A stretch of 64,000 nucleotides of DNA from Marinomonas mediterranea MMB-1 (GTDB lineage: Bacteria; Pseudomonadota; Gammaproteobacteria; Pseudomonadales; Marinomonadaceae): NCBI RefSeq assembly GCF_000192865.1, contig NC_015276.1, positions 558,001-622,000 on the forward strand, read 5' to 3'. Of this stretch, positions 35,073 through 44,303 are shown piece by piece; position 1 is the stretch's first letter; each line of letters starts with the position of its first letter. The notes under the pieces are model-generated. The model saw nothing but the letters and a program-made list of their open reading frames with translations, made no database searches and was not told the origin of the DNA. The position numbers and the translations under genes were made by a program.

Positions 35073-35405
35073 ATGGACGTGTTGTTTGAGTTGAATTCCT
35101 CGCTGGCTCGTTTCATGCAGCCACATTTGAATAATATTGCATTGGCCTTTGTGGCGACTTGCTTAGTGATCTATGGGGACAAAATAAATCGTGCATTAAA
35201 AAAAGCGGTTTCATCGTGGATGTTTGTGGCACGAGTCACGGCATTCATACTGATGTGTACGTTCGGTTATGGATTGCTGACGATTTGGGTTCAGCCCTTC
35301 GTCTTTTGGTCTTTAACGCATATCGATGTGACTTACAGGCCGCTTATTATCATAGCCTCTTTTGTCATTTTAGGTGTGTTAGCGGAGCGAAAACGCTATT
35401 TATGA
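35073..35405 (+). CDS. DUF3392 family membrane protein
   Basis: The 110-residue protein has about three membrane helices (about 21-35, 49-72 and 85-103). The N-terminus LARFMQPHLNNIALAFVATCLVIYGD is characteristic of DUF3392, a small gammaproteobacterial membrane family of unknown function. It lies 24 bases after the secreted-protein gene. Confidence 0.75.
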   Translation: MDVLFELNSSLARFMQPHLNNIALAFVATCLVIYGDKINRALKKAVSSWMFVARVTAFILMCTFGYGLLTIWVQPFVFWSLTHIDVTYRPLIIIASFVILGVLAERKRYL

Positions 35406-35680
35406 CGTTGTTTATAAAAAAATACATGAAATTTTTTACCTTAACTTGTTTGTTAGTTACGAAATAATTGCAAAATAGTGACATTTATTGCGCTATATCA
35501 TTTTCTTATGTTGTAAACTTTCGACAACTTCACTTTTATTTTGTTCTTTTCGCAAAATAACCCTCTAAATAGCGGATTTTTAACGTATTTTGTAGCCTTG
35601 TTACAATTTGTCTTTCTCTAATTTCGAATATAAACTGCACCCCATATCGCATCAAAACAGTCTGTTTTCGGGGGCAGGAA

Positions 35681-37048
35681 ATGACAGATACTTGGTTACA
35701 AACTCTTTCTCAAGTTGAATCTTTGATTCCACTATTGGGTAAATTAGGTCGTGAACAATCTCTAAAAGTTCAGTTGGCAGGTCAAACTCTAATGTCTGAT
35801 TCAGTGACTGGGTTGATGGAGCTGTTTGATCGTTATCCAGGTGTTGATTTGGAGCGAGTGAAGCAAGTTTTGACTGACGCTCAGGAAAAAGGCTTGGGTA
35901 ATGGCGTTTTAGAATTAGAAGAAGCGCTTGCAGATGCTCAAATTTCTGAAGGTCTTCTTACTGCAACAGGTGATGAAACACCGGTTGTTCTTTACGGTTT
36001 CGGACGTATTGGTCGTCTACTCGCACGTCGCATTTGCGCTTTGGGTCACACGACGCCAGGTATGAAGTTGGCAGCGATTGTTGTTCGTCGCGCTAGTGAC
36101 AAAGATCTAGAAAAACGCGCTAGCCTACTTAAATACGATTCTGTTCACGGTACTTACGATGGCGTCGTTAAAGCAGACGTTGAAAATGAGCAACTTATTG
36201 TCAACGGTAATCCAATTAAAGTGATTTATGCGTCTGATCCAGCAGAAGTAGATTACGTTGCTGAAGGCATCGAAGGTGCTTTGTTGGTTGATAATACAGG
36301 CCGCTGGCGTGATCACGATGGACTGAGTGTTCATCTTTCTCGTCCTGGTATTGAGCGTGTTGTATTAACCGCGCCAGGCAAGCAAATGAAAAACATTGTA
36401 TTTGGTGTTAATGACTCTGATATTGAAGCCGAGGATCAAATCCTATCTGCTGCTTCATGTACAACCAATGCAATTACGCCGATTTTGTCTGTATTGGAAG
36501 AAAAATACGGAATTGAATCCGGTCATGTTGAAACTGTTCATGCTTACACAAATGATCAAAACCTAATTGATAACGTTCATAAAGGTGATCGTCGTGGGCG
36601 TGCAGCGGCAATGAATATGGTGATGACAGAAACGGGTGCTGCAAAAGCTGTTTCTAAAGCGATCCCTTCTTTAGAAGGTAAGCTAAGTGGCAGTGCGATT
36701 CGTGTCCCTGTTATCAACGTGTCTATCGCAGTATTGAGCCTAAACCTGAAAGCTGGAACATCTGTAGAAGAAATTAATGCTTTGCTTAAAGCGTCTTCAG
36801 AAAGTGCAGCATTAACAGGTCAAATTGGCTACAGCGATGCCGCAGACGCAGTAAGTTCTGATTTCATTGGTAGTGAGCAAGCAGGTGTGTTGGATTCACT
36901 ATCTACTAAAGTTCGTGGTAATCAAGCTACTCTATATGTTTGGTATGACAATGAGTATGGCTACAGCTGCCAAGTTGTTCGCTTAATGGAGAAACTGACA
37001 CAGTCAGTCTCTATCGGCGGACAGGTAGTTGAAGAGCGTGCAGCTTAA
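35681..37048 (+). CDS. gap: Glyceraldehyde-3-phosphate dehydrogenase, long form
   Basis: The protein has 455 residues, longer than the usual 330-340 because of about 100 N-terminal residues ahead of the Rossmann motif YGFGRIGRLLARR (105-117). The catalytic cysteine is C260 in SAASCTTNAITP and the basic partner is in ETVHAYTNDQN. This long form occurs in marine gammaproteobacteria. It oxidises glyceraldehyde-3-phosphate with NAD(P), or may work mainly in the gluconeogenic direction; the cofactor preference cannot be read with certainty. The gene has its own AT-rich leader and a terminator at 37127-37153. Confidence 0.9.
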   Translation: MTDTWLQTLSQVESLIPLLGKLGREQSLKVQLAGQTLMSDSVTGLMELFDRYPGVDLERVKQVLTDAQEKGLGNGVLELEEALADAQISEGLLTATGDETPVVLYGFGRIGRLLARRICALGHTTPGMKLAAIVVRRASDKDLEKRASLLKYDSVHGTYDGVVKADVENEQLIVNGNPIKVIYASDPAEVDYVAEGIEGALLVDNTGRWRDHDGLSVHLSRPGIERVVLTAPGKQMKNIVFGVNDSDIEAEDQILSAASCTTNAITPILSVLEEKYGIESGHVETVHAYTNDQNLIDNVHKGDRRGRAAAMNMVMTETGAAKAVSKAIPSLEGKLSGSAIRVPVINVSIAVLSLNLKAGTSVEEINALLKASSESAALTGQIGYSDAADAVSSDFIGSEQAGVLDSLSTKVRGNQATLYVWYDNEYGYSCQVVRLMEKLTQSVSIGGQVVEERAA

Positions 37049-37126
37049 TGACCGGAGCACAGTTAAGTAAAATTGGTGATTAAGCTCTGGTTTAGTCATC
37101 AATATTCTTAAGCATGTGTGTTACTT

Positions 37127-37153
37127 AGGCGACCTTTTGGTCGCCTTTTTTTG
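37127..37153 (+). terminator. Terminator after the GAPDH gene
   Basis: AGGCGACC (37127-37134) pairs with GGTCGCCT (37139-37146) around TTTT, followed by seven T. Confidence 0.9.
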
Positions 37154-37171
37154 CTCTTAAATAATCGGCAT

Positions 37172-37351
37172 AAAAAAAGCTGGGTAGAGAAACTCTAGCC
37201 AGCTATAAGAAAGTAACTTGCAGTTGTTTATAGTCGCACCTGTGGGTGTGCTTCTATAAATAAAATAGTCTAGTGCTTCTGTGGGGTCGCTCTAAACTAA
37301 GTTGCTATAACAATTAGGGTGATATAGCGAGCTCTCGATACCGAGAACATA
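37172..37351 (-). ncRNA. Candidate small RNA with its own promoter and terminator
   Basis: On the minus strand there is a promoter-like pair TTGTGA (complement at 37380-37385) and TAGAAT (37358-37363) with 16-base spacing. About 150 bases further a hairpin terminator is present (arms 37178-37189 and 37193-37204, one G-G mismatch, loop AAA) with a run of seven T on the minus strand. No minus-strand gene ends here, so the terminator has no other obvious user. The predicted RNA of about 180 bases contains a further short stem (CTCGGTATCGAG). I do not recognise a known RNA family. Confidence 0.45.
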
Positions 37352-37468
37352 GCGCCTATTCTAGTGAGATTTCGTAACTTCACAAACGATTAAAATTGCC
37401 ATTTTGCATTAATTCAGCTAATGCTAAAATCCCAACTTACGATTAGTCTTTGATAAGAGAGTTTGCTT

Positions 37469-38410
37469 TTGAAGTCGTTACCCTTGGGCAATTTAGGTAC
37501 GTTTGCTATTGCAGCGAAACATTTAAGCTTTACGAAAGCTGCGCAGGAAGTGCATTTGACGCAGGGGGCGGTGAGCCAGCAAATTCGACTCCTTGAAGAA
37601 AAGCTGGGTTTTGAGTTGTTTATTCGCCATCATCGACGTTTAGAGTTAACCTCCGCCGGTGCTCGTCTTGCTATGCAGTTAGATCATAGCTTTACGGAAT
37701 TAAAGGGCCTGATTAAGGCGCTTAAGGATGAGCAAAATTCCGATATCCTAACTTTGTCTGTGATGCCTTCATTTGCAACGAAGTGGTTAATCCCTCGACT
37801 GGGACGATTGCGTGACATGTATCCTGATTTACAGTTGCGCATTCAAGCCAATGACGGTGAGGTTAATTTCCAGCAAGATCGGATTGATGTCGCCATCGTT
37901 CACAGTCTTGTGAATACAGGGGATTGTCAGGCAACGCCTCTTTTAAAGGACGATGTTTTTCCAGTTTGCAGTCCCGCGTTTTTGCATAACAACCAGTTAG
38001 AGTCACCAAGCGATTTAGCTACCGTTCCATTATTAAACGACGATTCTGAATGGCGCTTTTTCAGTCCTTATGCCGAGTGGGATAGCTGGCTTTCGATGAT
38101 GAAGGTTAAAGGTGTTGTTGCTTCAAGGGGCATTAGTTTTAATCGGGGAGACTTAGCAGTACAAGCTGCTATTGCAGGGCAGGGCGTTGCACTTGGACGT
38201 ACTCCCTTAGTCATGGATGATATTAAAGAAGGGCGCTTGGTGTGTCCGTTTAATGAGAAGCTCGACGCAGGCAATGCTTACTTATTTGTGTGCCCCGAGG
38301 TTAATATGAAAAGGGAGTCGATAAGATCTCTTTTACGTTGGCTGGTGAGCGAGTGTTATTTTTATGATCCAGAAGCAAGCTTAACCACTCCAGAAAGCGT
38401 TGCTACTTAA
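37469..38410 (+). CDS. LysR-family regulator, GcvA-like
   Basis: The protein has 313 residues from TTG 37469, seven bases after AAGAGAG; TTG 37463 is an alternative. The N-terminal helix-turn-helix is LSFTKAAQEVHLTQGAVSQQIRLLEEKLG. The C-terminal ligand domain follows the GcvA/AmpR pattern (DRFLPRLG-like stretch here WLIPRLGRLRDMYPDL). GcvA-type regulators control amino-acid or beta-lactam responses and usually act on a divergent gene. Here no divergent protein gene is adjacent; the only minus-strand unit is the candidate small RNA. Target unknown. Confidence 0.88.
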   Translation: MKSLPLGNLGTFAIAAKHLSFTKAAQEVHLTQGAVSQQIRLLEEKLGFELFIRHHRRLELTSAGARLAMQLDHSFTELKGLIKALKDEQNSDILTLSVMPSFATKWLIPRLGRLRDMYPDLQLRIQANDGEVNFQQDRIDVAIVHSLVNTGDCQATPLLKDDVFPVCSPAFLHNNQLESPSDLATVPLLNDDSEWRFFSPYAEWDSWLSMMKVKGVVASRGISFNRGDLAVQAAIAGQGVALGRTPLVMDDIKEGRLVCPFNEKLDAGNAYLFVCPEVNMKRESIRSLLRWLVSECYFYDPEASLTTPESVAT

Positions 38411-38498
38411 AGCTCCCGCTGTTTAATTTTTCAGTCTTATGTTTTTGTGCCGTATTTTTTGGTTATAAGGTACTTAACTCTTGAGTCCTACTGTTTCT

Positions 38499-39272
38499 TT
38501 AGAGCTGTTCATAAAGTAGTTTGGCTGAAATTGCTAAGCACATAAAGATGACCATCGGGCGAATGATGGTGGTGCCTTTGCTTAGGACAATACGAGAGCC
38601 GACTTGCGCACCAAGCCATTGCCCTAATGCCATGATAAGACCCAAACCCCAGATGATGTGGCCTGTTATGGAGAATATCGCGAGTGAGGAGACGTTGCTG
38701 GTTGCGTTGAGCACTTTCGTGTGTGCCGTGGCTGAGATCAGTGTGGCGCCCATAAAACATAAATAGGCCGTTGAGAAAAAAGCGCCAGTGCCAGGGCCGA
38801 TTAAACCATCGTAAAAACCAATGCCTGTCCCGACCATTAACGCAAACTGGCCGCTGTTTAGAGAGACTTTTGAAGCGATGACAGGTTGAACTTTAGGTAG
38901 CCAGTAAAAGAAGGCCGCGACGGCAATGAGTATGATGGGGATTAATTTGATTAGCACGCCGCTGTCTAAATAGGAGACGAGCAATGTGCCAGCGATACTA
39001 CCGATAGCCGTCATGGTGATCGCAAACCACATTGTGTTGATGTCGACCTGACGAGTTTTAATAAAATGATAGGAAGCAGACAAGGTCCCTGCGCACCCTT
39101 GGAGTTTATTTGTGGCGAGTGCTTCTGCGGGAGATAAGCCCGCAGCAAGTAAAACAGGGACGGTAATAAGCCCACCGCCACCTGCAATAGTATCAACAAT
39201 GCCTGCTAGAAACGCCGTGAGGAACAGTCCTAAATAGAGCCAAATTGACCACTCCGCGAATAAGCCTTCCAT
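38499..39272 (-). CDS. TSUP-family (TauE/SafE) permease
   Basis: The protein has 257 residues and about eight membrane helices. Signatures are GIVDTIAGGGGLITVPVLLAAGLSPAEALATNKLQG and GIGFYDGLIGPGTGAFFSTAYL, the paired repeats of the TauE/SafE (TSUP) family. Members export or import sulfur-containing anions or other organic anions. The gene is convergent with the LysR gene; a functional link is not evident. Confidence 0.9.
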   Translation of the reverse strand: MEGLFAEWSIWLYLGLFLTAFLAGIVDTIAGGGGLITVPVLLAAGLSPAEALATNKLQGCAGTLSASYHFIKTRQVDINTMWFAITMTAIGSIAGTLLVSYLDSGVLIKLIPIILIAVAAFFYWLPKVQPVIASKVSLNSGQFALMVGTGIGFYDGLIGPGTGAFFSTAYLCFMGATLISATAHTKVLNATSNVSSLAIFSITGHIIWGLGLIMALGQWLGAQVGSRIVLSKGTTIIRPMVIFMCLAISAKLLYEQL

Positions 39273-39416
39273 GTTTCCCCTTTTCTAAAACCGTGTCTTT
39301 CTCTGTTCACGAGTGCGCGTTGACTTGTATCGTGAATGAAGATCAATAAACGATTTTATCAGGATTCATCTGTGATTTCTCGTCGAGAGTGTCCGTCAAT
39401 GGGTTGTGTGTGATCG

Positions 39417-40967
39417 CTATTCCGCTTGCTCTAATTGCTCTAACGAATCCGACTCTGTACTGGCTTTTGGAAAGTAAGTATCGATATAGGCATCAATAAA
39501 CAGGGTGAGAGACGCCACTTGTTCTGGATTGAACTCTAGGCCTAACTTGGTTCTTCTCCAAAGAATATCTTCAGTCGATCGAGCCCATTCGTGCTGTATA
39601 AGGTACGTCACTTCTGCTTCATACAAGTCTGATCCGAATAATGTCCCTAAGTCTGCCTGACTGCTGATACCTTTGAGCATGGTGTGTGTGAGCGACCCAT
39701 AGGATGCAACAAAACGCTTTGCCATATGCGCGGTTAGGAAAGGGTACTGTTTTTGTAATGAGACGATATAAGCGTCATGGCCATCGGTAAAGTCTCCTCC
39801 TGGCAAAGGCTTTCGATCTGTCCATGCTTCTTTCATATCTTTGAAGTAAGGGGACAAATCATCTAATGCTGAGAGTGCTAACTTGCGATAGGTTGTTATC
39901 TTGCCACCAAAAACACTCAATAACGGAGCTTTGCCATCTTCATCTTCTGTGTAGAGGGTGTAGTCTCTAGTGACAGCGGACGGGTCATCAGACTCATCCT
40001 GTAGAAGAGGGCGTACGCCGGAATAGCTCCAAATCACGTCTTCTTGGGTCAATTGTTGTTTAAAGTGTTGATTGGCAACGTCAAGGATGTAGTTGGTTTC
40101 CTCTTCAGAAATAGTGACGGCTTTTGGATCGCCTTTGTACTCTACATCTGTCGTGCCGACTAATGTGTAGTTTTCTCTGTACGGGATGGCGAACACGATG
40201 CGCTTGTCCGCATTTTGCATGATAAAGGCGTTTGTTTGATTGTATAGGCGCGGAACAACAATATGGCTACCTTTAATCATTCGTATGCCATAGGGCGCTT
40301 TCCGTTGAACCTTGGATTCGATAAAGGAAGATACCCATGGCCCGGCTGCATTGACAAGAGCATCTGCCGTCACAGTACGTGTTTCGCCTGATCGTTGGTC
40401 TTTTAGATCTATATGCCAAATGCCATTTTTTCGGACAGCATGGGAGCACTCTGTTCGTACGTTAATTTCAGCCCCGTTTTCCTGAGCGCTTTTAGCGTTT
40501 ATAACGACTAAGCGAGCATCGTCAACCCAGCAATCTGAGTACTCAAACCCTTGTTTTATGTCGGCTTTTAGTGGACTGGACTGATCGTATTTTACGCTTT
40601 TTGAGCCAGCTAATTGCTCACGTTTTCCAAGGTGATCATATAAAAATAGCCCTAGACGAATTAGCCAAGCGGGTCTTAAGTGGGGGCGATGAGGCATTTG
40701 GAAGCGCATTGGTGTGACAAGATGCGGCGCTACTTTAAGGAGTGTTTCGCGTTCGCTTAAGGCTTCTTTTACCAAACGAAACTCGTAATGTTCTAAATAG
40801 CGTAATCCGCCATGAATTAACTTGCTGCTTGCAGAGGAGGTGGCGCTGGCAAGATCGCGCATTTCACATAAACCGACAGATAGGCCGCGTCCTGCGGCAT
40901 CTGCTGCAATGCCTGTGCCGTTAATTCCGCCGCCAATCACAAAGAGATTGAAATGTGTTTTTTGCAT
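39417..40967 (-). CDS. glpD: Aerobic glycerol-3-phosphate dehydrogenase
   Basis: The 516-residue FAD enzyme oxidises glycerol-3-phosphate to dihydroxyacetone phosphate and feeds electrons to quinone at the inner membrane. The FAD-binding motif is VIGGGINGTGIAADAAGRGL at about 10-29, followed by ATSSASSKLIHGGLRYLEH and GTTDVEY. Length matches GlpD (about 500-515). It lies downstream of glpR, on the same strand, with a GlpR operator-like site at 41015-41030, so GlpR very likely represses it. Confidence 0.96.
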   Translation of the reverse strand: MQKTHFNLFVIGGGINGTGIAADAAGRGLSVGLCEMRDLASATSSASSKLIHGGLRYLEHYEFRLVKEALSERETLLKVAPHLVTPMRFQMPHRPHLRPAWLIRLGLFLYDHLGKREQLAGSKSVKYDQSSPLKADIKQGFEYSDCWVDDARLVVINAKSAQENGAEINVRTECSHAVRKNGIWHIDLKDQRSGETRTVTADALVNAAGPWVSSFIESKVQRKAPYGIRMIKGSHIVVPRLYNQTNAFIMQNADKRIVFAIPYRENYTLVGTTDVEYKGDPKAVTISEEETNYILDVANQHFKQQLTQEDVIWSYSGVRPLLQDESDDPSAVTRDYTLYTEDEDGKAPLLSVFGGKITTYRKLALSALDDLSPYFKDMKEAWTDRKPLPGGDFTDGHDAYIVSLQKQYPFLTAHMAKRFVASYGSLTHTMLKGISSQADLGTLFGSDLYEAEVTYLIQHEWARSTEDILWRRTKLGLEFNPEQVASLTLFIDAYIDTYFPKASTESDSLEQLEQAE

Positions 40968-41280
40968 ATCTTGCCTCGTTATTCAAATAAAACGAATATA
41001 AACGAACATTTATTTGATCGAAATCGAACATTCTGAGGTGATAGTATTCTTTTATACTGTTTTAATCAATATGAAATTGAATAAAAAATAGACGGTTTTT
41101 GGCTGTTAGCGGTTAGAAATAAGCCAAGGTTTCGTTGAGGGCGTTGTCGAGATAGCATTGTGATGACTGTTGCTGGTACGTGCGGGTTCTGAAGGAAGGC
41201 AATGCAATTATTATCGCGGGGATTACCTTCGGTGGCGGTGCGGTATCGGTAATCCCTGTAAGGTGTTAGATCGTTTTCGC
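40968..41280. other. glpR-glpD intergenic region
   Basis: No coding region. It contains the glpD promoter region with a GlpR-like operator (41015-41030) and a CGAACA half-site at 41003-41008. A hairpin of 9 bp (GGGATTACC at 41219-41227 with its complement at 41248-41256; 20-base loop) lies close to the end of glpR. It is not followed by a T-run on either strand, so its role is unclear. Confidence 0.5.
41015..41030 (-). promoter_or_regulatory. GlpR operator-like site upstream of glpD
   Basis: TGATCGAAATCGAACA resembles the TGTTCG-N4-CGAACA GlpR operator with one changed base in the left half-site. It lies 48 bases before the glpD start. Confidence 0.65.
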
Positions 41281-42045
41281 CTAGTCACAGATTTCGAGTG
41301 CTACCTTGTACCCTTTCATTAAAGACAGTGTCTCTTCTGGCGGCGCTATATCGGTAAATAAGGTGTCGACCTGTCCTAAGTGACCGAGTCTTACCACGGC
41401 ATGGCGGCCAAATTTAGCGTTATCGGCGGCTAAGAATACGTTTCTTGAATTGGCGATAATGGTCTGTGCGACACGAACTTCCTGATAGTCGAAGTCGAGA
41501 AGAGAGCCGTCATTGGGATCAATGGCACTGATGCCGATGATGCCAAAGTCGACGCGGAACTGGTTTATAAAGTCGATGGTCGCTTCCCCCATGACGCCTC
41601 CATCACGGGAACGCACGGTGCCGCCAGCAACAATGACTGTGAAGTCGGGTTTGGCGCTTAGAATGGTGGCGACATTTAAGTTGTTGGTTATTATTTGAAG
41701 CCCTTCGTGGTTTAACAGTGCTTTAGCAACCGCTTCGGTCGTGGTTCCAATGTTGATAAACAACGATGCGTTGTTTGGAATCTCTTTCACAAGGTGTGCG
41801 GCGATTCTTTTTTTGGCTTCTTGCTGAAGTGCTTGTCTTGTTGAGTAAGCGACATTGGTTGTGCTTGAGTCGTAACTTGCACCACCATGATGGCGTCGTA
41901 TTTGATGTGAGTCGACCAACGCATTTATATCGCGACGAATCGTTTGTGGTGTTACTGCAAATATCTGAGCCAGTTCATCTACAGAAAGGTAGCCCTTCTC
42001 TTTAACTAGTTTCACTATGCGATCTTGGCGAGTCATCTGGCTCAT
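41281..42045 (-). CDS. glpR: Glycerol-3-phosphate regulon repressor, DeoR family
   Basis: The 254-residue repressor has an N-terminal DeoR helix-turn-helix (RIVKLVKEKGYLSVDELAQIF, TPQTIRRDINALVD) and a C-terminal sensor domain of the DeoR type (INIGTTTEAVAKAL; IVAGGTVRSRDGGVMG). It should bind glycerol-3-phosphate and release the glp operators. It is divergent from glpK with two TGTTCG/CGAACA-type operators between them and precedes glpD. Confidence 0.94.
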   Translation of the reverse strand: MSQMTRQDRIVKLVKEKGYLSVDELAQIFAVTPQTIRRDINALVDSHQIRRHHGGASYDSSTTNVAYSTRQALQQEAKKRIAAHLVKEIPNNASLFINIGTTTEAVAKALLNHEGLQIITNNLNVATILSAKPDFTVIVAGGTVRSRDGGVMGEATIDFINQFRVDFGIIGISAIDPNDGSLLDFDYQEVRVAQTIIANSRNVFLAADNAKFGRHAVVRLGHLGQVDTLFTDIAPPEETLSLMKGYKVALEICD

Positions 42046-42112
42046 AGTTAGAACATCCTCACAGACTTAAAAAGCTTGCTAATCTAATCAAAAGTGTACT
42101 TTAATGATTTTT

Positions 42113-42144
42113 TGTTCGAATTCGAACATGAAAAAGTTCGAACT
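42113..42144. promoter_or_regulatory. GlpR operators between glpR and glpK
   Basis: TGTTCGAATTCGAACA (42113-42128) is a perfect 16-bp palindrome with the same TGTTCG-N4-CGAACA half-sites as the E. coli GlpR operator. A shorter palindrome AGTTCGAACT follows at 42135-42144. They lie between the divergent glpR and glpK genes and inside the upstream extension of the glpK frame, which supports the later glpK start. Confidence 0.85.
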
Positions 42145-42244
42145 CTCTAAGGCTATTAGAATAACATATTTGCCCACTTTCTTAGTGGCGGATAAGGCAC
42201 AACGCCGGTTAACAATAAAAAGAAAACGAAAAGAGACTATTGCC

Positions 42245-43726
42245 ATGACAGATTACCTTCTTGCGATCGACCAAGGGACCACGAGTAGCCGAGCGATTTT
42301 GTTTAATCGCACTGGAGATCGAGTGGTGCAGGCCCAAGAGGAATTTCCTCAGCATTTTCCTAACGATGGTTGGGTTGAGCATGATCCTACTGATCTTTGG
42401 GACTCTACTTTGTCGGTGTGTCGAAAGGTATTAGACAAAGCGGGTGTTATGGCATCTCAAGTTGCGTCTATCGGCATTACCAATCAACGTGAGACAACCT
42501 TGTTATGGAACATTGAAACTGGCGAGCCTGTTTATAACGCGATTGTGTGGCAAGACCGGCGTACGGCAGATTATTGCAAGGCGTTAGAAGATAAAGGCTT
42601 TGCTGATATTGTTCATAGCAAAACAGGGCTTCTTATCGACTCCTATTTCTCTGCAACGAAAATTCGTTGGGTTCTACAGCATTCGTTACTGGCTCAGCAA
42701 TTAGCGGCAGAAGGGAAACTTGCGTTTGGTACGGTAGATAGCTATCTAATTTGGTGTTTAACGGATGGTGAGGTTCATAAAACAGACGCGACGAATGCGG
42801 CTCGTACAATGGTGTTTAATATTCATGATCAATGCTGGGATTCTGAACTTATCCAGCTATTTGGTATTGAGAATATAATTTTTCCTCAAGTGATGGATTC
42901 GAGTGACGACTTTGGACTGGTAAATGATCGTTGGTTGGGCGCGCCCATTCCAATTAATGGCGTTGCTGGTGACCAGCAAGCGGCACTTGTAGGACAGGCT
43001 TGCTTTAAACCTGGAATGGTTAAAAGTACTTATGGGACGGGCTGCTTTTTGATTCTGAATACAGGTGATCGCCCCGTCGTATCAAAGCACAAATTGTTAA
43101 CCACGATCGGTTATCGTATCAATGGTAAGGTCAGTTATGCGCTGGAAGGCAGTATTTTTGTCGCTGGTGCAACCATGCAATGGTTAAGAGACGGGTTAAA
43201 GTTGTTTGAGGATGCTTCCGAAACAAAAAGTCTCGCAGAGCAGTCGAATTATGACAATGTGTATCTTGTTCCTGCTTTTACTGGGCTCGGTGCTCCTTAT
43301 TGGGATCCTGATGCGAGAGGTGCCATTGTCGGCTTGACGAGAGACACCGGTATTTCGGATATCGTCAGTGCAGGCTTACGCTCTGTGTGTTATCAAACTA
43401 AAGATTTGGTGGACGCAATGGCGAAGGACGGCGCTGAGTTTAACTCGTTACGTATTGATGGTGGTATGGCCGTTAATGATTATATGGCTCAATTTTTGAG
43501 CGATATATTAGAAATTTCGGTAGAACGTCCTAAAATTACAGAGACGACCGCTTTAGGGGTTGCGTATCTCGCAGCATTGCGCATAGGATGGTTTAATTCA
43601 TTAGATGATGTTACAAACTTATGGTTGGCCGATCGGGCTTTTTCTCCGTTAATGCCAGCTGAAAAAAGTCAAACGTTATACAGTGGCTGGCTTGACTCAG
43701 TCGAACGAGTACGGACAAGCGATTAA
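42245..43726 (+). CDS. glpK: Glycerol kinase
   Basis: From ATG 42245 (AAAAGAGAC upstream) the protein has 493 residues, the typical GlpK length; the frame is open back to 42104 but crosses the operators. It begins MTDYLLAIDQGTTSSRAILF, the FGGY kinase phosphate-binding start, and has GVAGDQQAALVGQACF and LRIDGGMAVNDYMAQFLSD. It phosphorylates glycerol to glycerol-3-phosphate, the substrate of GlpD. No glpF is present beside it; uptake would use another gene or diffusion. Confidence 0.97.
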   Translation: MTDYLLAIDQGTTSSRAILFNRTGDRVVQAQEEFPQHFPNDGWVEHDPTDLWDSTLSVCRKVLDKAGVMASQVASIGITNQRETTLLWNIETGEPVYNAIVWQDRRTADYCKALEDKGFADIVHSKTGLLIDSYFSATKIRWVLQHSLLAQQLAAEGKLAFGTVDSYLIWCLTDGEVHKTDATNAARTMVFNIHDQCWDSELIQLFGIENIIFPQVMDSSDDFGLVNDRWLGAPIPINGVAGDQQAALVGQACFKPGMVKSTYGTGCFLILNTGDRPVVSKHKLLTTIGYRINGKVSYALEGSIFVAGATMQWLRDGLKLFEDASETKSLAEQSNYDNVYLVPAFTGLGAPYWDPDARGAIVGLTRDTGISDIVSAGLRSVCYQTKDLVDAMAKDGAEFNSLRIDGGMAVNDYMAQFLSDILEISVERPKITETTALGVAYLAALRIGWFNSLDDVTNLWLADRAFSPLMPAEKSQTLYSGWLDSVERVRTSD

Positions 43727-43885
43727 TGGCTTAAGCTTGATGAGCTTATGCGTTTTGGCTGCTGTTAGCTGATACCTTAAACTGAGTTACGTTTTAAAAC
43801 ACGTTTTCTCTTGTTCTGACTTTCGCATATCGCTAAGTTAGTACTAATAATTGTTTTTATGGAAAGTTTTGAAAGGTTAGACAAT

Positions 43886-44173
43886 ATGGCAAAAGAATTC
43901 ACAGAAGTTCAACAAGACGATTTTATGAAGTTTGGTGCAGAGCGTCCAAGTTATTTAGATATCGAAGATGAACTAATGAAACTGGGTGGCCATGGGGTGG
44001 CTGGAAACAACTTTAAAAAGGAAACGCTAAAATTAGCGGGCTGGACTGGCGGTGCATTAACAACTTATGCCTCTCGTGCTGTGGTTGCTAAAGATGCTTT
44101 CAACCGTATCCGTGTCGCGTTGACTAAAGCCAGTACTGCTGAAGAGTTGACGGCTTTATTAACTAAGAAATAA
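43886..44173 (+). CDS. Hypothetical small protein
   Basis: I do not recognise this protein of 95 residues (start ATG 43886, with GAAAGG upstream; an ATG at 43859 is less likely). It is mixed-charge and soluble, starts MAKEFTEVQQDDFMKFGAER and ends in a basic helical region (LTKASTAEELTALLTKK). The middle has a Gly-rich turn (LGGHGVAGNN). It stands alone between glpK and a strong terminator, so it is probably expressed by its own promoter. Such a gene may be lineage-specific. Confidence 0.6.
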   Translation: MAKEFTEVQQDDFMKFGAERPSYLDIEDELMKLGGHGVAGNNFKKETLKLAGWTGGALTTYASRAVVAKDAFNRIRVALTKASTAEELTALLTKK

Positions 44174-44241
44174 GAGCGATGATGTGATTGCTCTAGGCTG
44201 ATCTAGTCGTTCTAGAGAGTCTAGAACAACAAGTAATATAG

Positions 44242-44283
44242 AAAAACGGTAAATCCGGCCTTAGCTAGATTTACCGTTTTTTG
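44242..44283. terminator. Terminator after the small hypothetical gene
   Basis: AAAAACGGTAAATC (44242-44255) is complementary to GATTTACCGTTTTT (44268-44281) around a 12-base loop; flanking A and T runs make it suitable for both strands. Confidence 0.85.
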
Positions 44284-44303
44284 TTTGATTGTTACCTCAG
44301 GGG

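Noticed and set aside
41219..41256. Hairpin downstream of glpR as a terminator
   Set aside because: The loop is 20 bases and there is no T-run on either strand; recorded only as a structure in the gap entry.
42104..42244. Upstream extension of the glpK frame
   Set aside because: It crosses the GlpR operators and has no similarity to glycerol kinase; the ATG at 42245 gives the normal length.
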